From positions 1-64,000 of the forward strand of contig NZ_PSWS01000002.1 of NCBI RefSeq assembly GCF_002932875.1: 64,000 bases of DNA, read 5' to 3'. A program made the position numbers and the translations under genes. The notes beneath the pieces are model-generated. The model was not told where the DNA came from. It saw only the letters and a list, made by a program, of their open reading frames with translations, and ran no database searches. This document shows, in pieces, positions 23,954 to 32,237 of the stretch (the first letter of the stretch is position 1; the number at the start of each line of letters is the position of its first letter). The stretch is from Rathayibacter tritici. GTDB lineage: Bacteria; Actinomycetota; Actinomycetes; Actinomycetales; Microbacteriaceae.

Positions 23954-26167
23954 GTGGGTGAAACGGCCGGCACTCCGCTCGAACTGGCCATCGGAGGCAT
24001 GACCTGCGCCTCCTGCGTCGCCCGCGTGGAGCGACGGCTCGACGCTCTGCCCGGCGTGCACGCCACCGTGAACCTCGCGCTCGAGCGGGCAACGCTGACG
24101 CTCCCCGAGGGTACGAGTCCCGCCGACGCGATCGCCGCCGTCGAGGCCGCGGGGTACAGCGCGACCCTCCCCTCCGCTCCGATCGACACCGCCCCCGCCG
24201 ACGACGACGCCACCCGCGACGACACCGAGCGCCGCGCCCTGCGCACCCGTCTGCGCGTCTCAGCGCTGCTCGCCGTGCCCGTGGTCCTGCTCTCGATGAT
24301 CCCGCCGCTCCAGTTCGCGAACTGGCAGTGGCTATGCCTCGCCCTCGCCTCACCGGTCGCCGTCTGGGGCGCGCTCCCCTTTCACCGCAATGCCTGGCGG
24401 GCGCTGCGACACGGCTCGACCACGATGGACACGCTGATCAGCCTCGGCGTGAGCGCGGCGTTCGCCTGGTCCGTCTGGGCACTGTTCCTCGGCGACGCCG
24501 GCCGGCCCGGGATGAGCATGCCGTTCGAGCTGCTCGGCAGCCGCTCCGGGCACGACGAGATCTACCTCGAGGTCGCCGCCGCCGTCCCCGTCCTGGTGCT
24601 GGCCGGGCGCTATCTGGAGGCGCGGTCCAAGCGCGACGCCGGTGCGGCGCTGCGGGCGCTCCTCCGCCTCGGCGCGAAGGACGCCGTGCGCGTCACTGCC
24701 GACGGGCGGGAGGAGCGGGTACCCGCGTCTGCGCTCGCGGTCGGCGACCTCCTCCGGGTGCGCCCTGGCGAGACCGTGGCCGCCGACGGCACCGTGCTCG
24801 AGGGCTCGAGCGCCGTCGATGCGAGCATGCTCACCGGCGAGAGCGTCCCGGTGGAGGTCGGGCCGGGCTCGTCCGTGACCGGCGGAGTGCTGAACGCGCA
24901 CGGACTGCTCACCGTCCGGGTCGACCGGGTCGGCTCCGAGACGACGCTCGCCCGGATGGGCCGCCTGGTCTCCAGCGCCCAGGCCGGCAAGGCGCGCGTG
25001 CAGCGGCTCGCCGACCGCGTCTCCTCCGTCTTCGTCCCGGTCGTCGTGGTGCTCGCCCTGGCGACCCTCCTCGGCTGGCTGATCGCCGGCGCCGACCTCG
25101 CCGCCGCCGTCTCGCCCGCCGTGGCGGTGCTGGTCGTCGCGTGCCCGTGCGCGCTGGGCCTGGCCACTCCGACCGCCGTTCTCGTGGGGACCGGCCGCGG
25201 CTCGCAGCTGGGGATCCTCTTGCGCGGGCCGGAGGTGCTCGAGGCCGGCCGCCGGATCGACACGGTGGTGCTCGACAAGACCGGCACGCTCACCACCGGC
25301 ACCTTCCAGGTGGTCGCGGCCAGCGACGACGAGAGCCTGCGGATGCTCGCCGCGCTTGAGCGCGGGTCCGAGCATCCGCTGGCCGCCGCGATCGTGGCCG
25401 GGGCCGCTCACCTCGACGTCCCCGAGGCGACCGGTTTCCGCGCGAGCGCCGGCTTCGGCGTGCGCGCCCGAGTCGAGGGCCGCCTGGTGGTCGCCGGTCG
25501 GCTGCGCTGGCTGGAGGAGCAGTGGGGCTTCGCTCCGGGAGACCTCGCCGAACGCGCCGAGCGGGCCAGCATCGAGGGCGGTACCGTCGTCGGCGTCGGC
25601 TGGGACGGAGAGCTACGCGGCTTCGCGGTACTCCGCGACGAGCCGCGACACGAGGCCGCCCGCACCGTCCGCGCCCTGCGCGAGCGCGGGCTGCGAGTGC
25701 TGATGCTCACCGGCGACAATCCGCGGGCCGCGCGGGCGGTCGCCTCGGCCGTGGGCATCGACGAGGTGATCGCCGAGGTGCTGCCGGAGGAGAAGCTCGC
25801 CGTGATCGAGCGGCTGCGCGCCGAGGGCCGCCACGTCGCGTTCGTCGGGGACGGCGTGAATGATGCCGCAGCGCTCGCCGCCGCTGAGGTGGGGATCGCG
25901 ATGGGCGCCGGATCGGACGCCGCGATCGAGGCGAGCGACATCACTCTCGTCGGCGACGACCTGAGCCGCGTGCCCGACGCGCTGCGCCTGAGCAGCCGCA
26001 CCCTCGGCGTGATCCGCGGCAACCTCTTCTGGGCCTTCGCCTACAACGTCGCCGCGATCCCGCTCGCGATGTCCGGGCTCCTGGGGCCGCTGGTGGCCGG
26101 GGCCGCAATGGCGTTCTCGAGCGTGTTCGTCGTGCTGAACAGTCTGCGACTGCGATCGTTCCGCTGA
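23954..26167 (+). CDS. copA: copper-exporting P1B-type ATPase
   Basis: 737 residues. One N-terminal HMA domain (GMTCASC, ~16-22), membrane segments, TGES actuator loop, CPC metal site in VVACPCALGLATPT (~398), phosphorylation site DKTGTLT (~441), SEHPLA and hinge GDGVNDAAAL (~633). CPC with this context is the Cu(I) class (P1B-1). It pumps cytoplasmic copper out across the membrane. The GTG start lies 1 bp after the chaperone stop, so the genes form one operon. Confidence 0.95.
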   Translation: MGETAGTPLELAIGGMTCASCVARVERRLDALPGVHATVNLALERATLTLPEGTSPADAIAAVEAAGYSATLPSAPIDTAPADDDATRDDTERRALRTRLRVSALLAVPVVLLSMIPPLQFANWQWLCLALASPVAVWGALPFHRNAWRALRHGSTTMDTLISLGVSAAFAWSVWALFLGDAGRPGMSMPFELLGSRSGHDEIYLEVAAAVPVLVLAGRYLEARSKRDAGAALRALLRLGAKDAVRVTADGREERVPASALAVGDLLRVRPGETVAADGTVLEGSSAVDASMLTGESVPVEVGPGSSVTGGVLNAHGLLTVRVDRVGSETTLARMGRLVSSAQAGKARVQRLADRVSSVFVPVVVVLALATLLGWLIAGADLAAAVSPAVAVLVVACPCALGLATPTAVLVGTGRGSQLGILLRGPEVLEAGRRIDTVVLDKTGTLTTGTFQVVAASDDESLRMLAALERGSEHPLAAAIVAGAAHLDVPEATGFRASAGFGVRARVEGRLVVAGRLRWLEEQWGFAPGDLAERAERASIEGGTVVGVGWDGELRGFAVLRDEPRHEAARTVRALRERGLRVLMLTGDNPRAARAVASAVGIDEVIAEVLPEEKLAVIERLRAEGRHVAFVGDGVNDAAALAAAEVGIAMGAGSDAAIEASDITLVGDDLSRVPDALRLSSRTLGVIRGNLFWAFAYNVAAIPLAMSGLLGPLVAGAAMAFSSVFVVLNSLRLRSFR

Positions 26168-26179
26168 GCCGGGTGTGCG

Positions 26180-26371
26180 GTGCGGGGTTCCCTCGGCGGC
26201 ACTCGTGACGACGTGCCCGCGGGTGGCGAGGGTGAGCGCGCCGCCGCCGCGGGCGGTCGGATCGGCGACACCGGCGACGACTCCTTCCTGTACCAGCGCC
26301 AGTTCGACGATCTCGACGGGTCCCACTACTCCCCGTTCTGGAGGAAGCCGGACGCCGCGACGGCGGAGTGA
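26180..26371 (+). CDS. possible small protein
   Basis: 63 residues, not recognised. The second half (DDSFLYQRQFDDLDGSHYSP) does not look like a frame shadow, because it has many Tyr, Phe and Asp residues rarely found in GC-driven noise. No good ribosome binding site precedes the GTG, and the 5' end overlaps a GGGGTTCCCTCG motif of repeat family C. It may be a small gene or the end of a lost one. The remaining ~230 bp to the next gene show nothing clear. Confidence 0.3.
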   Translation: MRGSLGGTRDDVPAGGEGERAAAAGGRIGDTGDDSFLYQRQFDDLDGSHYSPFWRKPDAATAE

Positions 26372-26600
26372 GGAGCGGACGCGGAGCGCTGGCGCCTGGC
26401 GCGCGCCGCTCCCCCGGCATCCGCCTCCTCGCCGACAACCCGGTCAGCGCCGACCGCTACCCGGGCGGCTCCCACCAGCGAACGGATCGACATCGGGGAG
26501 CTCACGCGGGTCAGCCGAGAAGGAATCCTCTCAAGCGGCGGCCGACGAGAAGCACCGCCCGCCCCTCGCGCCTTCCGGATCGGCGTGATTGGCTGGCCCG

Positions 26601-27023
26601 ATGAGAACCGAGACCCGCCAGGGCGTCCCCCTCCTGATCGTCGACGACGATGGGGGCGCGCTCTCGACTCCGGAGGACGCCATCGCGCTCATCGGCGAGA
26701 CCTACGGGAGCGACGTCGAGACGATCGTGGTCCCCGTCGGCCGGCTCGACGCCGAGTTTCTGCACCTGCGCTCCGGGATCGCGGGCGAGTTCGTGCAGAA
26801 GTTCGTCTCGTACGGCAAGCGACTTGTGATCCTCGGCGACGTGACCGGACCCGTGGCGGAGTCGAGTGCGCTGCAGGCGTTCGTCGCCGAGTCGAACCGC
26901 GGCGACCACCTCTGGTTCACCGCCGACCTCGACGCGCTCGACGCCCGCCTCCGCGGCTCCGGCACTGCGACCGAGCCCGGCGCCGACGGCGGAGTGGAGC
27001 CGACGCCCGGCCCTGCCCGCTGA
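26601..27023 (+). CDS. DUF4180 domain protein
   Basis: 140 residues. The fold order (VPLLIVDDDGGALSTPEDAI, then VVPVGRLDAEFLHLRSGIAG, EFVQKFVSYGKRLVILGD, SNRGDHLWFTADLDAL) fits DUF4180, a STAS-like alpha/beta domain of unknown role. ATG 26601 is preferred over the in-frame TTG at 26589. The C-terminal tail is Gly/Pro-rich. It is followed after 31 bp by the metallophosphoesterase on the same strand. Confidence 0.78.
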   Translation: MRTETRQGVPLLIVDDDGGALSTPEDAIALIGETYGSDVETIVVPVGRLDAEFLHLRSGIAGEFVQKFVSYGKRLVILGDVTGPVAESSALQAFVAESNRGDHLWFTADLDALDARLRGSGTATEPGADGGVEPTPGPAR

Positions 27024-27054
27024 CGCCGATGGTCCAGCCCGCCTTCGCCCGCTG

Positions 27055-27678
27055 ATGCCCCTGCTCCTGCCCGGCCCCGACGGCGCACCACCCTCGCTCG
27101 GCGGACCGGTCCGCCTCCTCCTGCTCGCCGACACCCACCTGCCGAAACGGGCGACGACTCTCCCCGACGAGGTGTGGCAGGCGATCGACGAAGCCGACCT
27201 GGTCGTGCACGCGGGCGACTGGGTCGACGAGGCGACCCTCGACGCACTGGAGCAGCGAGCGCCGCTCCTCCTGGCCGTCTGGGGCAACAACGATCCGGAG
27301 TCGCTACGCGCCCGCCTGCCCGAGGTCGCCCACGCGCGCGTCGCCGGGCTCGACCTCCGTGTGGTGCACGAGACCGGGCCGGCAACCGGCCGCGAGATCC
27401 GCGCCGACGTCGCCTTCCCGGGCGCCGACGTGCTGATCTTCGGCCACAGCCACATCCCCTGGGACTCCGTTTCGCCGGCCGGTCTGCGACTGTTGAATCC
27501 GGGCTCCCCGACGGATCGGCGGCGCCAACCTGCCTGCACCTTCCTGACCGCCGTGGCCGAGGACGGTGCCCTCCGCGAGGTGCACCTGAGTTTGCTTCCG
27601 CAGCGGGCACGAACCATTCGCGGCGGCGGCGCAAGGGGGTCACAGAGCCGTGAGGTCGGCCTAGGCTCACCTGAATGA
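27055..27678 (+). CDS. YfcE/MJ0936-type metallophosphoesterase
   Basis: 207 residues. Metal ligands in order: LLADTHLPK (D-x-H), VVHAGDWVD, VWGNNDPE and FGHSHIPW, the pattern of small calcineurin-like phosphodiesterases. LLNPGSPTDRRR near the end matches the family. The natural substrate is unknown; such enzymes hydrolyse phosphodiesters in vitro. Start ATG 27055; no other good site. Its stop overlaps the next ATG (ATGA), so it heads a run of three coupled genes. Confidence 0.87.
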   Translation: MPLLLPGPDGAPPSLGGPVRLLLLADTHLPKRATTLPDEVWQAIDEADLVVHAGDWVDEATLDALEQRAPLLLAVWGNNDPESLRARLPEVAHARVAGLDLRVVHETGPATGREIRADVAFPGADVLIFGHSHIPWDSVSPAGLRLLNPGSPTDRRRQPACTFLTAVAEDGALREVHLSLLPQRARTIRGGGARGSQSREVGLGSPE

Positions 27679-27908
27679 GCAGCTCACACGACCACCCCGA
27701 CTCCGCGCACCTGCGCCCGGAGGGTCTCGACGACGCCACCGTGGCGGCGCTCGGGAAGCTCTCGGAGGCGCTCGAAACGGTCGAGCCCTCCCGCGGTCTG
27801 CTCTACGGCTTCCACCGTCTCACCGGCTCGGCCGATCTCGCTCTCGGGGAGGCTGTCGACGCCGGCGGCCGCCGCCACCACGAGGCGCGTCCGGAGTTGG
27901 CCTCGTGA
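27675..27908 (+). CDS. small conserved hypothetical protein
   Basis: 77 residues, hydrophilic; the core ALGKLSEALETVEPSRGLLY, then FHRLTGSADLALGEAVD, is predicted helix. I do not know a function. ATG overlaps the metallophosphoesterase stop (ATGA), and TAGGCT at 27662-27667 ends 7 bp before it, so a second leaderless transcript may start here. The next gene overlaps its stop by 4 nt. Confidence 0.65.
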   Translation: MSSSHDHPDSAHLRPEGLDDATVAALGKLSEALETVEPSRGLLYGFHRLTGSADLALGEAVDAGGRRHHEARPELAS

Positions 27909-28267
27909 ACGCGGTCATCCGGATGCACGCCTCGTCGCTGCGGGTCAAGGCGGTCACGCCGGGCCGCGGCGGCCGCGACACTCCCCCCGAGCCCGAGACG
28001 ACCGTGCGTCGCACGACGCTCAGCATCGACGGCCGCCGCTTCCTCCTGTCCATTTCGCTCGACACCGAGGAACTCGAGAAGCGCCTCGTCGACGCCGTGC
28101 GCAACCGCGGCGACATGGTGAGCTTCACGGTCGCGGGCGAACGCGAGGTCTGCGTGCTGGTCTCCCCGGGCGTTGCCGTCATCCTCGAGCACGAGGACGT
28201 CGCGGTCGAGGATCCGGACGCCGAGGACGCGCCGATCCTGTACGACGACGTCGAGTACCTGACCTGA
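27905..28267 (+). CDS. hypothetical protein
   Basis: 120 residues; not recognised. Basic N-terminus, then a strand-helix-strand core (TTLSIDGRRFLLSISLD, TEELEKRLVDAVRNRGDMVS, FTVAGEREVCVLVSPGVAV) and an acidic C-terminal tail. Start GTG overlaps the previous stop (GTGA). No signal peptide or membrane segment. Position suggests joint expression with the 77-residue protein. Confidence 0.6.
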   Translation: MNAVIRMHASSLRVKAVTPGRGGRDTPPEPETTVRRTTLSIDGRRFLLSISLDTEELEKRLVDAVRNRGDMVSFTVAGEREVCVLVSPGVAVILEHEDVAVEDPDAEDAPILYDDVEYLT

Positions 28268-28356
28268 TCCGTCCGCAACCGAGATCCAGCGAGACCCTCC
28301 GCCGGTCGGACGGGCCGTCGGCGGCTCCGGAACCTCGGCAACGGACACCGGTCGCC

Positions 28357-29211
28357 TCAGACCGCCCCGGTGCTCGCCCAGAGGTGGAACGCCGCGTGCG
28401 CGCGGTGCGGCCGCCACGCCTGCGACGCGGCTTCCGCCTCCGCCGCGCTCACCCGCCCGAGCGCCTTCCGCAGCACGAGGTCGCCCGCGGGGAACGCGTC
28501 CGGATCGCCGAGGAATCGCAGCGCGAGATAGTCGGCGGTCCACGGCCCGACACCCGGGATCGCGAGCAGGAGGCGCCGCTGCTGGGCCAGGTCGCCCTCG
28601 CGGTCGAGCACCGATCCCGCGGCGAACGCCTCGGCGACGGCCCGCACGGTCCGCGCGCGGGCGTTGGTGATTCCGATCGCCGAGCGCAACGCCTCGAACT
28701 CCGGAGCGAGCAGAGCGGCAGGAGTCGGGAACGCCAGCAGGCCGCGCTCGCCCGGGACGCCGAAAACTGCCGCCGTCCGACCGCCGAAGGTGCGGGCGGC
28801 GGCGACCGACACCTGCTGGCCGAGCACCGCCATCACCGCCGCTTCGAACGCCTCCGGGTACTGCGTCGCCCGCAGCCCCGGCCGGGCCGCGACCGCGCGC
28901 GCGAGCAGCGGATCGCGGGAGAGCTCGCGGCCGATCGCCAGCACGTCGGAGTCGAGGTCGAACCAGGCGCGGACGACCGACGCCGCCACAGCCAGCACAT
29001 CCGGGTGCGCGGTGACTCGCAGCCCCGTCTCCATTACCTCCAGTGCGACCGCGTGCGCAGCACCGTCAAGGGTGAGCAGGCGCTCCAGGCGCCGGCCGTC
29101 AGCGGAGACCCGCTCCACTCCGGGTAGGGCGTGGTTGCGGAGGAGGTTCGCGACGCCCGCGATATCGAATGGACCACGGGCCGGCAGGTCGAGGGAGCGG
29201 GTCGCGTTCAG
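28357..29211 (-). CDS. alkA: AlkA-type DNA-3-methyladenine glycosylase II
   Basis: 284 residues. N-terminal AlkA_N domain (LDLPARGPFDIAGVANLL), then the HhH-GPD domain: PEAFEAAVMAVLGQQVSVAA, hairpin LLAIPGVGPWTADYLALR and catalytic Asp in FPAGDLVLRK. It removes alkylated bases to start base excision repair. No ATG, GTG or TTG fits the family N-terminus. The best start is CTG at 29211, which overlaps the quinone oxidoreductase stop as CTGA, like the GTGA overlaps elsewhere in this window. A missed base change here is also possible. The frame is open upstream to 29901 but that is oxidoreductase DNA. Confidence 0.85.
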   Translation of the reverse strand: MNATRSLDLPARGPFDIAGVANLLRNHALPGVERVSADGRRLERLLTLDGAAHAVALEVMETGLRVTAHPDVLAVAASVVRAWFDLDSDVLAIGRELSRDPLLARAVAARPGLRATQYPEAFEAAVMAVLGQQVSVAAARTFGGRTAAVFGVPGERGLLAFPTPAALLAPEFEALRSAIGITNARARTVRAVAEAFAAGSVLDREGDLAQQRRLLLAIPGVGPWTADYLALRFLGDPDAFPAGDLVLRKALGRVSAAEAEAASQAWRPHRAHAAFHLWASTGAV

Positions 29212-30151
29212 GGGAGCAGCACCACCTTGCCGCGCGCGCGACCCGACTCGACGAGGGCGAGCGCCGCCGCTGCCTCCCGCAACGGGAAAGCTGGGCCCAG
29301 CACGACCTGCAGCTCGCCGCGTCCGGCCCGCTCCAGCAGTCCGGGCCGGGCCGCGTCGCGCAGGGCGGTCCCGGAGTCGGCGCCGGGTCCGCCGCCGAGC
29401 AGGAGGATCCCGCCGAGACGAGCGGCGTGCTCGAACCCGGCGATGGTCGCGATGCGGGAGCGGTCGGCGACGACGTCCACGGAGGTGTCCAGGGCCTCGT
29501 CCGTGCCCGCCGTGTCGAGCGCCGCGTCGAACCGTCGGTCGCCAGGGCTCGCACACGATCCGCCAACCCGGCGCCGTAGCGGAGTGGCTCGGCACCGAAC
29601 CGGCGGACGACGTCCTCACCGCGCTCGCTCGTCGTGCCCAGCACCCGCGCGCCACGGGAGACGGCGAGCTGCACCGCGAGCGTGCCGACGGCTCCGCCTG
29701 CCCCGTGCACGAGAACAGTGTCCCCTGAGCAGACCCGCGTCGCCTCGACGAGATGCTCGGCGGTCGTCCCCGCCAGCAGCAGGCCAGCCGCCGCCGCCCA
29801 GTCGAGCCCTCCGGGCTTGGGCAGCACCGCGCTCGCCGGCGCGACCATTTCCTCCGCGTATCCGCCGGAGACCCGGAACGCCACGACCTCGTCGCCGACA
29901 CGGATCGGACCGAGCGGACCCTCCGGCTTCTCGCCGACGGCGGTCACCACTCCGGAGACCTCGCTGCCCGGACGCACCGGCACCCGGCCGCGCCCGAACA
30001 TCCCGCGCAGGAGCTTCGCGTCAGCCGGATTCACGCCCGCCGCGCGCACCGCGATTCGCACCCGCCCGAGCGCCGGCTCTCCCGGATGGACCTGGACGGC
30101 GCGCAGCGCCTCCGGCCCGTCGAACCCCTCTGCCTGCATCGCGACAACCAT
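29208..30151 (-). pseudogene. quinone oxidoreductase (MDR/zinc-independent ADH), broken by one missing base
   Basis: NADPH-dependent medium-chain reductase. The 5' frame from ATG 30151 (GGAGG eight bases upstream) has the GroES-like part, NPADAKLLRGMFGRGRVPVR, GSEVSGVV and the nucleotide site VHGAGGAVGTLAVQLA. Near 29535, after RVRALATDG, it turns into an Arg/Thr/Pro-rich tail. The missing C-terminus (FDAALDTAG, then FEHAARLGGILLLGGG and ESGRARGKVVLLP) lies in another frame ending at 29208. One extra G would restore a 314-residue protein. It is divergent from the TetR gene, a usual pairing for such reductases. Confidence 0.83.
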
Positions 30152-30224
30152 GCGCCCCGCCTCCGTTCCCGGCGCCGACGCGCCCGAGCGCGACGCTAGC
30201 AGCCGCCGCCCGCCCGGCCATCCC

Positions 30225-30297
30225 CGTCCGATCTGCAGGCCCCCGTCCGATTCGCAGGCCCACGTCCGATTCGCAGGGCTCCGTACGATTCGCAGGA
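30225..30297. repeat. four tandem 19-bp repeats
   Basis: CGTCCGATTCGCAGGC-like units begin at 30225, 30244, 30263 and 30282, exactly 19 bp apart. Core CGATNNGCAGG. They lie in the 395-bp gap between the divergent oxidoreductase and tetR genes, just upstream of the oxidoreductase start. Confidence 0.8.
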
Positions 30298-30353
30298 CTT
30301 CCCCGGGCTCTCGCGCCCATCCGGCGGCGCAACAGCCCACCTCTGACGAATCC

Positions 30354-30490
30354 CCTGCAAACCGCACCTGCCCTACCGCAGTCGCCGGAGTCGGCCCAGC
30401 AGGCGCAGGTGCGATGTGCAGGACCCGGCGCACTTCGGCAGCGCACAAGGCGGCAGGATTGGCCACTCCGCAGCAATCCCCTGCACATCG
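30354..30490. repeat. dispersed single copies of the CGATNNGCAGG motif
   Basis: The same core recurs at 30412-30422 (CGATGTGCAGG, direct), 30480-30490 (CCTGCACATCG, inverted) and, degenerate, 30354-30364 (CCTGCAAACCG, inverted). The direct and inverted full copies face each other across 57 bp, immediately upstream of the tetR -10 box. Confidence 0.6.
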
Positions 30491-30546
30491 CACGCCCGCC
30501 GCTCCGGGCGGAGAACGCGCGTTCCCGCACCGCATAGCATGGACGG

Positions 30547-31122
30547 ATGTCCCCGACCCTCGACGAGCGCCCTCCCCGCGAGGCGATCCTCGCGGCCGCC
30601 GACCGCCTCTACTACGAACGCGGCATCCAGTCGGTCGGGATGGACGAGCTGCGCACCGCCGCGGAGGTCTCGCTCAAGCGGCTCTACTCCGTCTTCCCGA
30701 GTAAGGAGTCGGTGATCGTCGCGGTGCTGCACGGCCGGCACGAGCAGTGGACGCTCGGCGTGAGCGCCAGGGTTGCCGCGGCGAGCGGACCCCGCGGCAA
30801 GCTCCTCGCGATCTACGATTTCCTCTTCGACTGGTTCTCGGAGGACTCGTTCCGGGGCTGCGGCTTCATCAATGCTTTCGGCGAGCTGGGATCCTCGAAC
30901 CCGGCGGTCGCCGAGATGGCGCGCGAGCACAAGGAGTCGTTCCAGCGGTTCCTCGCGAGCCTCGCGGAGGACGCGGGAGGCGGATCGGAACTCGCCGCGC
31001 AGCTCGCGATCCTCGCGGAAGGCGCCCAAACCACCGCGGCCATCGCTGGCACCCCCGAGGCCGCTCTGCACGCCCGCCGCGCCGCCGAGATCCTCATCGA
31101 CGCGGAGACACGCACCGCCTGA
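30547..31122 (+). CDS. TetR family transcriptional regulator
   Basis: 191 residues. N-terminal HTH: AILAAADRLYYERGIQSVGM, DELRTAAEVSLKRLYSVFPS, KESVIVAVL (the KxxLYxxFxSKE pattern). The C-terminal ligand domain has FRGCGFINAFGELG, as in regulators of the YcdC/LmrA-like groups. TAGCAT (30535-30540) ends six bases before the ATG, so the message is probably leaderless. It is divergent from the quinone oxidoreductase, its likely target; the 19-bp repeat cluster between them is the likely binding region. Confidence 0.88.
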   Translation: MSPTLDERPPREAILAAADRLYYERGIQSVGMDELRTAAEVSLKRLYSVFPSKESVIVAVLHGRHEQWTLGVSARVAAASGPRGKLLAIYDFLFDWFSEDSFRGCGFINAFGELGSSNPAVAEMAREHKESFQRFLASLAEDAGGGSELAAQLAILAEGAQTTAAIAGTPEAALHARRAAEILIDAETRTA

Positions 31123-31253
31123 TCACCCGCGAGCCCCACCCGCACGCCCACTCACTCACCGCGTCCTCCACACCGCACCCTCCTACTTACAGGTGAGGGT
31201 CGAGGCCCCCCCTCCAACTCCGACCCCCGGTCAGACTCGCACCCCCGTCCGGC

Positions 31254-31673
31254 TCAGCCCTCCCCGCCCCCGGGCGGTCCGACCACCAGGAGCGCCGCGA
31301 ACACCACAGCGACCAGTGCGAGCACGAGCACACCCGCGAGCACCGGTCGCCCGAGGGCCCAGCGGAGGAGGCGGCGCGTCACACGCCGGTCGCGCGGGTC
31401 GTCGCTCACGGAGGTGCGCCACGGCCCCTCCAGCAGCCCGCGGCGCTCGACGGCGCGCTCGAGCGGGACTGTCGCGGACGGCACGACGGCACTGGCCACC
31501 GCGAGCGCCGTCGCACCGGCCGTCCAGCGCTGGTTCACCGCGAGCACGAGCGCCGCGGCTGCGTAGGCAAGGAACGCGAAGCCGTGAATCGGTCCGGCGA
31601 CGCTCACCGGCCAGTCGCCGGCTCTGATCGCGTACTTCAGCAGCATCCCGACGATCAGGAGGGTCCAGGTCAG
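31254..31673 (-). CDS. DUF3817 membrane protein, N-terminally shortened
   Basis: About 130-139 residues. TWTLLIVGMLLKYAIRAGD, VAGPIHGFAFLAYAAAALV and NQRWTAG match DUF3817 membrane proteins. Normal members have a further 15-20 residues before TWTLL, which are missing here. Reading can begin at ATG 31646 (losing part of the first helix) or at CTG 31673, which overlaps the stop of the kinase fragment as CTGA. The joint with the kinase fragment looks like a deletion scar. C-terminus has an extra membrane helix (RPVLAGVLVLALVAVVFAAL). Confidence 0.6.
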   Translation of the reverse strand: MTWTLLIVGMLLKYAIRAGDWPVSVAGPIHGFAFLAYAAAALVLAVNQRWTAGATALAVASAVVPSATVPLERAVERRGLLEGPWRTSVSDDPRDRRVTRRLLRWALGRPVLAGVLVLALVAVVFAALLVVGPPGGGEG

Positions 31674-32095
31674 TGAAGGTGAGCGAGCGCATCGGCGGCC
31701 TGAGCGCCGACCTCGGCGACCAGGCGCTGGTCGCCGGAGCCGAACCCGTCGGCGGCGGGGTTGCTGCGGTCGAAGTATTCGAGGACGAGGAACGCGCCGC
31801 CGCCACCGGGTAGCTCGCCCTGGTCGAGGACATCGACCACGCTGGCGTGACGGAAGTCGATCAGCAGGCGGATCTCACGCTCGCGTCGAGCGCGTTCGTT
31901 CGGGGTGTCGGAGAGGTCGCGGTGCACCGAGACGGCCGCTTCGCGGGGGAGCAGATCGCTGGCGCGGTAGACGCTCGCGCTGCCACCCTCCCCCACTCGC
32001 TCGAGAACAAGGTAGCGGTCGACCAGAGGGGCCCCGAGCAGCGGATCCATGCTGTCCGTGGGGAGCGACTGCAGACGGGCGAGTTCGTCAAGCAC
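31670..32095 (-). pseudogene. N-lobe fragment of a serine/threonine protein kinase
   Basis: 141 residues. LVDRYLVLERVGEGGSASVY is the Gly-rich loop; RHASVVDVLDQGEL and FLVLEYFDRSNPAADG follow; it stops at AAQAADALAHLH-like sequence, exactly before the HRD catalytic loop. Catalytic loop, DFG and C-lobe are missing. The usual VAVK lysine is also gone (AAVSVHRD). It cannot phosphorylate. GTG start with AAGGGA upstream. A remnant, probably left by a deletion that fused it to the DUF3817 gene. Confidence 0.75.
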
Positions 32096-32194
32096 TCGTC
32101 ATTCCCTTCGACACTCACTATCCAGCACGTCTCACGAGCAGTTCATTGGTAGTGGTGTTCACCGGTGCGGACAACCACCCCGAGGGAGCTTGGC

Positions 32195-32230
32195 TTAACT
32201 AGATGTTCTTGCTACACGTCTGTCTAGACT
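32195..32230 (+). promoter_or_regulatory. marR promoter and operator-like sequence
   Basis: TAGACT (32225-32230) ends 7 bp before the ATG at 32238, a leaderless arrangement. AACTAG (32197-32202) and TGTCTAGAC (32221-32229) recur in front of the next gene (32954-32975), suggesting the MarR protein binds both. Confidence 0.5.
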
Positions 32231-32237
32231 GTTGCAC

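Noticed and set aside
30225-30297. Tandem repeats as a CRISPR array
   Set aside because: Units of 19 bp directly abut, there are no unique spacers and no cas genes.
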